From NCBI RefSeq assembly GCF_029338175.1, contig NZ_CP119862.1, positions 2,418,001 through 2,482,000 of the forward strand: a DNA stretch of 64,000 nt. The letters run 5' to 3'. This document shows positions 57,944-64,000 of the stretch, in pieces (the stretch's first letter is position 1; every line of letters starts with the position of its first letter). The stretch is from Citrobacter enshiensis. GTDB lineage: Bacteria; Pseudomonadota; Gammaproteobacteria; Enterobacterales; Enterobacteriaceae. Position numbers and translations under genes: made by a program. Below the pieces are notes generated by a model. That model saw nothing but the letters and a program-made list of their open reading frames with translations. It was not told the DNA's origin and ran no database searches.

Positions 57944-59662
57944 TTATTCTAGCCGCAAAATCAGCGCGTCGATTTCCTGACGCCATTGCGCCTGCAAATG
58001 CGGCTTCTGGTGCTTTGGCTTACGCGCCAGGTCATTCGCTAATTGCTGTTCCAGCACAAGCAGCTTTTCCAGCAGGCTATCACTGTCATCCGGGAGGGGA
58101 TGGGCCGACTCCTGAGCCGTGATAGTCGCCGTCGGCCACGCGACAGACGTTTCCCGAATACGCGTGTTGATCGCCTCGAGATCGTGCCATTCACTCAACA
58201 CACCCCGCTCAATAAACCAGAAACGGTTACAGCTTTGGCTGATCAACTGTCGGTCATGACTCACCAGCAGCACGCCGCCGCTGAAGGTTTGCAGGGTTTG
58301 CGCCAGCGCCTCTTTCCCATCCATATCCAGATGGTTAGTCGGCTCGTCAAGCATCAACAGACTAAACCGCGCCAGCGATAATCCCACAAACAATAACCGT
58401 GAACGTTCGCCGCCGCTCAACGTTTTGACCTGCTGCTGATGACGGACCCAGGGAAAACCCGCGCCAATTAGCGCCATCTTGCGTACGTCGGGCTGCGGGG
58501 CAAACGGTTCAAGCGCATCAAACAGCGAATCATTATCTGCGAGCTGCTGCAGCGTTTGATCGTAATAGCCCAGTGAGACGCGAGGGTGCAGACGCACACT
58601 TTCATTGTCCTGTTGAGACTGAAACTGTTGCCAGAGAAGCCGAAGCAGCGATGATTTTCCGCAGCCGTTACGCCCGACAATGGCAACCCGGTCACCGCTT
58701 TTTAGCCGCGCCCCCGGAACAGAAAACAGCACTGGGGTTTCCGCCGCCGGTGACACGAACAGGTCGTTCATCTCCAGCAAACGGTCAGCGCGGACGCTAT
58801 CACCCTGTAATGTTAGTGACCACTGACTTCCTGCCGTGACGTCTGTCTGCGCGGCTTTCAGACGGGAAACCTGTTTTTCCATCTGCTTCGCTTTGCGGGA
58901 CAAATCTTCGTTGTCATAAACCCGTCCCCAGTTCGCCAGCCGTTTGGCGCTGGCGGTGACTCTGTCGATCTCTTTTTGCTCTGCTTTGCGGCGTAGCGCA
59001 TCGCTGACATCCGTGTCCGCTAATGCCTGTCTTGCCGCGCTACAGGGCAGCGCGAACGCGTGCAGGCGACGATCGCGCAGGATCCAGGTGCCGTTGGTGA
59101 CCGCATCCAACAGATTAGGGTCATGGGAGACCACAACGAAACTGCCTGACCAGCGTTGTAAGAACTGTTCCAGCCACAATAAGGTGGGGAGATCCAGATG
59201 GTTGCCAGGTTCGTCCAGTAACAGCAGGTCAGGATTACGCATCAACGCACGGGCCAGTAACAGACGCGTATGCTGTCCGCCACTCAGCACTTGCGCTGAC
59301 AGTGAAAAATCCTCAGCAGCAAACCCCATTTCCGCGAGTAATGACTCCGCCTGCCATTGCTGGCTGAGGCGCTCGCGTTCCGGCAGTTGCGCCAACAGCG
59401 CTTCCCGCAGGGGCAACGAGAGAATGTCAGGCGGTAAATGTTGTTCAACACGGGCGAGATGACAGTGACTGGCCAGAGAAACAGTGCCTGAGGTCGGCGT
59501 TTCGCTGCCGTCGAGAATTTTTAGCAGTGTGCTTTTGCCACAGCCGTTGTCACCGATAAGACCTATACGATCGCCTTTTTTCAGCGCAAAGGTGAGATCA
59601 CGGAATAACGGGCCAAACGCCGTATCAACGTGTAAAGATTGTGCGGTTAATAAAGTGCTCAT
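57944..59662 (-). CDS. ABC-F family ribosome-associated ATPase
   Basis: 572 residues with two ABC domains in one chain and no membrane part: GDNGCGKST with LSGGQHTRLLLARAL, and GRNGCGKSS with LSGGERSRLLFVGLSLA. The basic coiled linker between them (RLANWGRVYDNEDLSRKAKQ) is the ABC-F P-site tRNA-interaction motif region. Such proteins act on the ribosome, either as translation factors or as antibiotic protection factors. I do not recognise a named member. Its weak ribosome site and a long structured leader with its own peptide suggest regulated expression. K-12 has nothing like it between adhP and maeA. Confidence 0.88.
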   Translation of the reverse strand: MSTLLTAQSLHVDTAFGPLFRDLTFALKKGDRIGLIGDNGCGKSTLLKILDGSETPTSGTVSLASHCHLARVEQHLPPDILSLPLREALLAQLPERERLSQQWQAESLLAEMGFAAEDFSLSAQVLSGGQHTRLLLARALMRNPDLLLLDEPGNHLDLPTLLWLEQFLQRWSGSFVVVSHDPNLLDAVTNGTWILRDRRLHAFALPCSAARQALADTDVSDALRRKAEQKEIDRVTASAKRLANWGRVYDNEDLSRKAKQMEKQVSRLKAAQTDVTAGSQWSLTLQGDSVRADRLLEMNDLFVSPAAETPVLFSVPGARLKSGDRVAIVGRNGCGKSSLLRLLWQQFQSQQDNESVRLHPRVSLGYYDQTLQQLADNDSLFDALEPFAPQPDVRKMALIGAGFPWVRHQQQVKTLSGGERSRLLFVGLSLARFSLLMLDEPTNHLDMDGKEALAQTLQTFSGGVLLVSHDRQLISQSCNRFWFIERGVLSEWHDLEAINTRIRETSVAWPTATITAQESAHPLPDDSDSLLEKLLVLEQQLANDLARKPKHQKPHLQAQWRQEIDALILRLE

Positions 59663-59666
59663 TGTT

Positions 59667-59806
59667 GCTTACTCAAGAGTTACAGGCGTGAAAACGCCTC
59701 GTCAAACATCGCTGACGATAACCCGGTAAGCCCGAGAGAAGAGGAAAGAGAAGGTAGCTTCGCTCAAGCCGAAGTTATCGCAGCACGATACCGATAACGC
59801 TTGAGC
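59667..59806 (-). promoter_or_regulatory. Putative attenuator before the ABC-F gene
   Basis: Read on the minus strand, GCTCAAGC-GTTATCG (59806-59792) pairs with CGATAAC-(TTCG)-GCTTGAGC (59780-59762), 15 bp in total with one bulge, covering the end of the leader ORF. CTTGAG is repeated at 59677-59672 beside the ABC-F start and could take the same 5' arm. GCTTAC (59731-59726) can pair with GTAAGC (59672-59667), masking the start region. A small stem AGGCGT/ACGCCT lies between (59684-59699). Confidence 0.6.
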
Positions 59807-59858
59807 ACTGACGATCGCCTAATGTATGTGAAGCGATGAAACGTTCACAGTACAGCAT
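59775..59858 (-). CDS. 27-residue leader peptide upstream of the ABC-F gene
   Basis: ATG 59858 is preceded by a very strong ribosome site (AAAGGAGG) at optimal spacing. The peptide begins MLYCERFIASHTLGDRQCSS and ends GIVLR, with stop TAA at 59775. The last third of the ORF lies in the large hairpin. It has no resemblance that I recognise. The strong initiation signal ahead of a weakly initiated ABC-F gene is the layout of translation-controlled attenuators. Confidence 0.65.
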   Translation of the reverse strand: MLYCERFIASHTLGDRQCSSVIGIVLR

Positions 59859-60029
59859 AAGTATCCTCCTTTTATTTTCCGAATGTTAATGGGTGGTGAA
59901 AGTGTAAGCACAAAGGGGAAATTTCGCCACTGTAAACATCGGCGGGAGGAGAGCCTAATGTTGGTCAGTTAAAGAATCAGGGAGAACCTTTTACTCTGGT
60001 GAAGGGTGACGTTCACCTTATGTCCACTG

Positions 60030-60256
60030 CTTCTCTGCAATCACCCTACCTGTGAACGTGCAAGGGAGGCTCGCCGCCGCCTCCCTTGCAACCCTGGCTC
60101 CCGGCGGGAAAATCGTCGCTTCGCGATATATTCACCTTATTCCGTCTGCCTTTCGGGTCGGGGTCGAGCCTGCATCCCTGCAGGCCGTCCCCTCCGCCCG
60201 AGTCCCTGCGGGCGGCCCCGGTCAGCCGTCAACGTCTCATCGATTTTCAGCCGGAC
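60030..60256 (+). pseudogene. Ash/Icd-like element, copy A (frameshifted)
   Basis: Right-facing copy of a 227-nt unit. It starts with a 12-bp hairpin (60059-60070 with 60079-60090), then codes APGGKIVASR in one frame and SGRGRACIPA...SPCGRPRSAVNVSSIFSRT in another, so the reading frame is broken near 60125-60150. These phrases match copy B and the Ash/Icd-like small proteins of P4/P1-type phages, as recalled. Probably a decayed coding unit or a non-coding mobile remnant. Confidence 0.5.
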
Positions 60257-60567
60257 CGTGGTGTCGCTTCAGCATTCTGACTTTCAGTGATTTCCGTTTG
60301 GCTGTTTAAACAACAGCTCAGGTGGTCAGGTGTGGGGAGAGTCCGGCCGAAAATTGCCGACGTGTTTTCGTAAGGCCGGGGGAACCCGCAGGGATGCGGG
60401 TTCAGGGCGCGTTTTACAGGGACGTTACCTCGCGCCCGACCCGGTAGCCTGGAGGAATAAGCGGAGGGAGACCGCGAAGCGGCAATTTTCCTGCCGGGAG
60501 CCGGGATTGTTAAGGGTGCGGCGATAGCACCCTTAACCCGTTCACGGGGCATGAAATGCCAGAGAAG
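60030..60567. repeat. Inverted pair of about 227-nt Ash/Icd-type elements
   Basis: Landmarks mirror about base 60298: TTCTCTG at 60031 and its complement ending at 60567; CTCCCGGC-GGAAAAT-CGCTTCGCG in both; ATTTTC-GCCGGAC at 60243-60256 and, complementary, 60341-60354. Both copies have a hairpin at the same offset. The centre carries GCTGTT-TAAAC-AACAGC (60301-60317). GC-rich composition differs from the flanks, suggesting acquired DNA. Confidence 0.65.
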
Positions 60568-60630
60568 CGAAGAACATGAAGTGAACGGAACCGTTCGCAA
60601 AACCAGCAAATTGGGAGAATAGCCCGGCAA
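60247..60630 (-). CDS. Ash/Icd-like hypothetical protein, copy B
   Basis: An open frame of up to 127 residues on the minus strand containing APGRKIAASRSP, PGRARG, ALNPHPCGFPRPYENTSAIF and NSQTEITESQ, phrases typical of Ash/Icd-like small proteins linked to P4/P1-type elements. Unlike copy A the frame is intact. A 10-bp hairpin (60510-60536) sits inside. Start codon is uncertain, and whether it is expressed is unknown; Ash/Icd-like ORFs are scattered through enterobacterial chromosomes. Confidence 0.4.
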   Translation of the reverse strand: MPGYSPNLLVLRTVPFTSCSSLLWHFMPRERVKGAIAAPLTIPAPGRKIAASRSPSAYSSRLPGRARGNVPVKRALNPHPCGFPRPYENTSAIFGRTLPTPDHLSCCLNSQTEITESQNAEATPRSG

Positions 60631-60647
60631 GCATTGCGCCGCCGGGC
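60622..60647 (-). terminator. Hairpin after maeA
   Basis: GCCCGGC (60622-60628) pairs with GCCGGGC (60641-60647) with a 12-nt loop, 12 bp past the maeA stop. It has no long T-run. Confidence 0.5.
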
Positions 60648-60658
60648 CATAGGGGGAG

Positions 60659-62356
60659 TTAGATGGACGTACGGCGGTAATCGCGATATTCCGCCTGCCA
60701 GAAGTTATCGTCGATAGCCTGTTGCAGCGCCTCGGCGGAGGTTTTCACCGCCACACCCTGTTGCTGGGCCATTTTACCGACGGCAAACGCAATGGCGCGC
60801 GACACGGCCTGGATATCTTTCAACTCCGGTAACACCAGCCCTTCACCGTTGAGCACCATCGGCGAATATTTCGCTAACGTTTCACTGGCCGACATCAGCA
60901 TCTCGTCGGTAATACGTGACGCGCCTGCGGCGATCACGCCCAGACCGATACCCGGGAAGATATAGGCATTATTACACTGGGCGATAGGATAGGTTTTGTC
61001 TTTCCACACCACCGGAGCGAACGGACTGCCCGTCGCCACCAACGCGCAACCTTCCGTCCAGGCGATGATGTCCTGCGGTGTCGCTTCCACGCGAGAAGTC
61101 GGGTTAGACAACGGCATCACGATCGGACGCGGACAATGCTTGTGCATCTCGCGAATGATCTCTTCGGTAAACAGCCCCGTCTGGCCGGAAACGCCGATCA
61201 AAATATCCGGCTTCACATTTCTCACCACATCAAGCAGGGAGAGCACGTCGTTTTGCGTATCCCACTGGTGCAGATTTTCACGTTTTTGCACCAGTTTGGT
61301 CTGGAATGGCAGCAAGTTAGGCATCTGGTCGGTTAACAGACCAAAGCGATCCACCATAAATACGCGCTGGCGAGCAGCTTCTTCGCTCAGTCCTTCGCGC
61401 TGGATCTGCGCAACTATCTGCTCGGCAATGCCGCAGCCTGCGGAACCTGCGCCGAGGAAGACGATTTTTTGCTCGCTTAACTGGCTACCCGCAGCATGGC
61501 TGGCCGCAATGAGCGTGCCGACGGTGACTGCTGCAGTCCCCTGGATATCATCGTTAAAAGAGCAAATTTCATCACGATAGCGGTTGAGTAACGGCATCGC
61601 GTTTTTCTGGGCAAAATCTTCGAACTGCAACAGCACGTCCGGCCAGCGTTGCTTCACCGCCTGGATGAAGTCATCGACAAATTCATAGTACTCATCGTCG
61701 GTGATACGCGGATTACGCCAGCCCATGTAGAGCGGATCGTTCAGCAGTTGCTGGTTATTGGTGCCGACATCCAGCACCACCGGAAGGGTGTACGCCGGGC
61801 TTATCCCGCCACAGGCGGTGTACAGCGACAATTTACCGATGGGAATACCCATACCGCCAATCCCCTGGTCGCCCAGCCCCAGAATACGCTCACCGTCAGT
61901 GACCACGATCACTTTGATATTGTGGTTCGGGACGTTTTGCAGGATATCGTCCATGTTGTGGCGGTTCTGGTAGGAGATAAACACGCCGCGCGAACGACGA
62001 TAGATCTCAGAAAAACGCTCACAGGCAGCACCAACCGTTGGGGTATAGATGACCGGCATCATCTCATCGAGATGGTTATGCACCAGTCGGTAGAACAGGG
62101 TTTCGTTGGTATCCTGAATGTTGCGCAGGTAAATGTGTTTGTCGATTTCAGCTTTGAATCCCTGATACTGGATCCAGGCGCGTTCGGCCTGTTCTTCAAT
62201 CGTTTCGACGACTTCCGGTAGTAACCCCAGCAGGTTGAAGTTACGACGCTCTTCCGCACTGAATGCGCTGCCTTTGTTCAGGAGAGGAAATTCAAGCAGT
62301 ACAGGGCCAGCGTAGGGGATGTAAAGGGAACGCGGTTTCTTGGTTTTGATGTCCAT
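60659..62356 (-). CDS. maeA: NAD-dependent malic enzyme MaeA (SfcA)
   Basis: 565 residues from ATG 62356, the E. coli length; a 12-codon upstream extension is not conserved. Malic enzyme signatures [38 protein letters not shown], the divalent-metal region [11 protein letters not shown] and the NAD fold [12 protein letters not shown] are intact. It decarboxylates malate to pyruvate for gluconeogenic growth. Confidence 0.95.
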   Translation of the reverse strand: MDIKTKKPRSLYIPYAGPVLLEFPLLNKGSAFSAEERRNFNLLGLLPEVVETIEEQAERAWIQYQGFKAEIDKHIYLRNIQDTNETLFYRLVHNHLDEMMPVIYTPTVGAACERFSEIYRRSRGVFISYQNRHNMDDILQNVPNHNIKVIVVTDGERILGLGDQGIGGMGIPIGKLSLYTACGGISPAYTLPVVLDVGTNNQQLLNDPLYMGWRNPRITDDEYYEFVDDFIQAVKQRWPDVLLQFEDFAQKNAMPLLNRYRDEICSFNDDIQGTAAVTVGTLIAASHAAGSQLSEQKIVFLGAGSAGCGIAEQIVAQIQREGLSEEAARQRVFMVDRFGLLTDQMPNLLPFQTKLVQKRENLHQWDTQNDVLSLLDVVRNVKPDILIGVSGQTGLFTEEIIREMHKHCPRPIVMPLSNPTSRVEATPQDIIAWTEGCALVATGSPFAPVVWKDKTYPIAQCNNAYIFPGIGLGVIAAGASRITDEMLMSASETLAKYSPMVLNGEGLVLPELKDIQAVSRAIAFAVGKMAQQQGVAVKTSAEALQQAIDDNFWQAEYRDYRRTSI

Positions 62357-62482
62357 GTCACTCACTCTTTTTTGAATTACCGACCCTGGCATTGTCGTTT
62401 ATCTTCATATGTTGCCTTGCCGCCAGGGAATCGGGCACAGATTATAAAGCATTGTGTATAGGTAGAGGGGTTTTATAAGCAA

Positions 62483-62510
62483 AAACACCATTGCGGTGGC
62501 AATGGTGTTT
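62483..62510 (-). terminator. Terminator of sra
   Basis: AAACACCATTGC pairs with GCAATGGTGTTT, a perfect 12-bp stem with a GGTG loop, 26 bp after the sra stop on the minus strand, followed by TTGCTT. Confidence 0.75.
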
Positions 62511-62535
62511 GTCGTCATATCAACACAGGCGGGGA

Positions 62536-62676
62536 CTAGTTGCTGTCAGCGCGGCGTTTTCTTCCGGTTGGATTGTTGACCACGCTGGTTTTGTCGCCTT
62601 CGGTCACGGTTTTACGTTGGTTGGAGATTTTGTGGTCCTGTCCAAGAATATGACGGGCCTGACGGTTCGATTTCAT
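62536..62676 (-). CDS. sra: Stationary-phase-induced ribosome-associated protein Sra (RpsV)
   Basis: 46 residues from ATG 62676 with AAGGAG five bases upstream. [20 protein letters not shown] and [10 protein letters not shown] follow E. coli Sra (45 residues) almost exactly. It is a very basic protein that associates with the 30S subunit in stationary phase. In E. coli bdm lies between sra and osmC; here it is missing. Confidence 0.92.
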   Translation of the reverse strand: MKSNRQARHILGQDHKISNQRKTVTEGDKTSVVNNPTGRKRRADSN

Positions 62677-62903
62677 TCTAACTCCTTAATCCTGTTAATG
62701 GTTTCAAGGATGAGTCCGCGCGATGTCGGACGAAATACAACCCCATAGAAAGCCGCTCTCAGCGAAAACGGCTTACTGGATGGTCGACCATTTTATCTGA
62801 AAGGTCAATGTTTAAGCGGTAATTCAGAACGTTCTCTTATCTATCCGGTTTGCGTACAGGCGTCCTATACTTGTTATCCCGACGACAATTAAGGAGAGTA
62901 GCA
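62677..62903 (+). promoter_or_regulatory. sra-osmC intergenic region with osmC sigma-S-like promoter
   Basis: 227 bp. CTATACT at 62865-62871, 32 bp before osmC, fits a sigma-S -10 box like the known RpoS promoter of osmC. No open frame resembling bdm is present on either strand. Confidence 0.55.
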
Positions 62904-63341
62904 ATGACGATCCATAAGAAAGGTCAGGCACACTGGGAAGGCGACATTAAACGCGGAAAAGGCACCGTTTCAACCGAAAGCGGCGTGCTGAACCAGCAGC
63001 CTTACGGGTTTAACACGCGCTTTGAAGGCGTCAAAGGCACCAACCCGGAAGAGCTGATTGGCGCCGCGCATGCGGCCTGTTTCTCGATGGCGCTTTCGTT
63101 GATGCTGGGAGAGGCCGGATTTACGCCAACCTCAATCGATACCACGGCAGATGTCTCACTGGATAAAGTGGATGCCGGTTTTGCGATCACCAAAATTGCG
63201 CTGAACAGCGTGGTGGTGGTGCCCGGTATTGATGCGTCGACCTTTGACGGGATTATCCAGAAAGCGAAAGCCGGGTGCCCGGTATCTCAGGTATTGAAGG
63301 CAGAAATTACCCTTGATTATCAGTTACAGTTAACACCGTAA
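62904..63341 (+). CDS. osmC: Organic hydroperoxide peroxidase OsmC
   Basis: 145 residues from ATG 62904 (AAGGAG upstream); E. coli OsmC has 143. The two catalytic cysteines Cys59 (AHAACFSMALS) and Cys125 (AKAGCPVSQ) are present. It reduces organic hydroperoxides and is induced by osmotic shock and stationary phase. A longer frame from 62850 includes the promoter and is not used. Confidence 0.95.
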   Translation: MTIHKKGQAHWEGDIKRGKGTVSTESGVLNQQPYGFNTRFEGVKGTNPEELIGAAHAACFSMALSLMLGEAGFTPTSIDTTADVSLDKVDAGFAITKIALNSVVVVPGIDASTFDGIIQKAKAGCPVSQVLKAEITLDYQLQLTP

Positions 63342-63398
63342 CTGACCCTGTTGCGCTTACCGGCCTGCGATCGCGCAGGCCGGTAAAGGTAACAAGAT

Positions 63399-64000
63399 TT
63401 ACTGCGCGACCCAGCCGCCATCCATATTCCACGCCACGCCGCGCACCTGAGCTGCCCCTTCGGAACATAAAAAGAGCGTCAGCTCGCCAAGCTGTTCTGG
63501 GGTGACAAACTCACGGGAAGGCTGTTTTTCCGCGAGCAGCGCATCGCGGGCGCTTTCCGGCGCTGCGCCGTCGGCAATCCGTTTGTCGATTTGCTGCTGT
63601 ACCAGTGGCGTCAACACCCAGCCAGGGCAGAGGGCGTTACAGGTCACGCCGCTTTGCGCTGTTTCCAGCGCGGTGGTTTTGGTCAGTCCCACCACCCCGT
63701 GTTTTGCCGCCACATAGGCGGATTTCTCTTTCGAGGCGACCAGCCCATGTACCGAGGCAATATTGATGATGCGTCCCCAGTTACGCTCGCGCATCCCCGG
63801 CAGCGCCAGTCGCGTGGTGTGGAACACGGACGAGAGGTTAATCGCAATGATGGCGTTCCATTTTTCCACCGGAAAGGTCTCAACCGGGGAAACATGCTGG
63901 ATCCCGGCATTGTTGATGAGAATATCCACGCCGCCAAACTCGCTTTGCGCGTAGCGCATCATGTCGACGATTTGTGTTTCATCACTGAGATCGGCGCCAT
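63399..64000 (-). CDS. 3-hydroxybutyrate dehydrogenase-like SDR, 3' part
   Basis: 200 codons are inside the window; the 5' end is beyond base 64000. Short-chain dehydrogenase motifs: NNAGIQHVSPVE, NIASVHGLVASKEKSAYVAA with catalytic Ser and Tyr-x3-Lys (YVAAKHG), and C-terminal WNMDGGWVAQ. NIASVHGLVAS and QHVSPVE are typical of D-beta-hydroxybutyrate dehydrogenases. The N-terminal nucleotide motif is not visible. In E. coli K-12 a different operon (ddp) lies next to osmC, so this is an accessory locus. Confidence 0.85.
   Translation of the reverse strand, partial: GADLSDETQIVDMMRYAQSEFGGVDILINNAGIQHVSPVETFPVEKWNAIIAINLSSVFHTTRLALPGMRERNWGRIINIASVHGLVASKEKSAYVAAKHGVVGLTKTTALETAQSGVTCNALCPGWVLTPLVQQQIDKRIADGAAPESARDALLAEKQPSREFVTPEQLGELTLFLCSEGAAQVRGVAWNMDGGWVAQ

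Noticed and set aside
60622-60647. REP element after maeA
   Set aside because: The stem is GC-rich like a REP, but the conserved REP core is absent; it is listed as a simple hairpin.
1-64000. CRISPR arrays, tRNA/rRNA genes, integrase or transposase genes
   Set aside because: Searched by eye on both strands. No regularly spaced repeats, cloverleaf sequences or mobility proteins were recognised; the only phage-like traces are the Ash/Icd elements.

Overview
The window is a chromosomal segment of an enterobacterium. Gene order follows the E. coli K-12 tehB-osmC stretch (tehB, ydcL, ydcO, ydcN, rlhA, yncJ ... fdnGHI, adhP, maeA, sra, osmC), with Salmonella/Citrobacter-type substitutions: srfABC, smvR-smvA beside narU, and an OmpD/NmpC-type porin before yddG. 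That mixture fits Citrobacter best; the species cannot be fixed by reading alone. There are no rRNA or tRNA genes, no CRISPR array, no complete insertion sequence and no prophage.

Layout. 1-5055: end of tehB, lipoprotein ydcL, transporter ydcO divergent from regulator ydcN (sutR), the 23S rRNA hydroxylase gene rlhA, and yncJ. 5199-7740: an inserted CIO/Cyx-type cytochrome bd operon with a 42-residue third subunit. 8002-10168: hicAB toxin-antitoxin and MocR regulator ydcR. 10506-15869: ydcSTUV ABC importer plus patD (putrescine/GABA route). 15959-16420: tiny membrane proteins yncL and ortT. 16459-22890: srfABC. 23155-28618: an orphan DppA-like binding protein, ydcY, ydcZ, mnaT, an extra XRE-cupin regulator, curA and mcbR. 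28905-36846: yncE, a small lipoprotein, ansP, yncG, pptA, a diguanylate cyclase, yddH, nhoA and yddE. 36925-45093: the second nitrate reductase (narZYWV) with transporter narU. 45306-49125: smvR/smvA efflux pair, a GFA-family protein and the porin. 49697-55403: yddG and selenium-dependent formate dehydrogenase N (fdnGHI). 55476-64000: NUDIX hydrolase, higBA, adhP, an ABC-F ATPase with an apparent leader-peptide attenuator, an inverted pair of phage-like Ash/Icd elements, maeA, sra, osmC and the end of a 3-hydroxybutyrate dehydrogenase.

Theme. Many genes serve stationary phase, anaerobic respiration or stress. Sigma-S-like -10 boxes precede ydcS, yncG and osmC. FNR or NarL motifs precede ortT and fdnG. 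FdnGHI and NarZYV can together form a formate-to-nitrate electron chain through quinone. Detox and export functions recur: smvA, yddG, nhoA, curA, mnaT, osmC and ABC-F.

Most interesting for follow-up: the 27-codon leader with mutually exclusive hairpins ahead of the ABC-F gene; the mirror-image Ash/Icd elements whose hairpins differ in sequence but keep pairing; an apparently leaderless XRE-cupin regulator whose operator spans its own start codon; a class-II-type FNR promoter ahead of the OrtT toxin; and SrfABC, read here as a membrane protein, an actin-fold ATPase and a degenerate P-loop protein.
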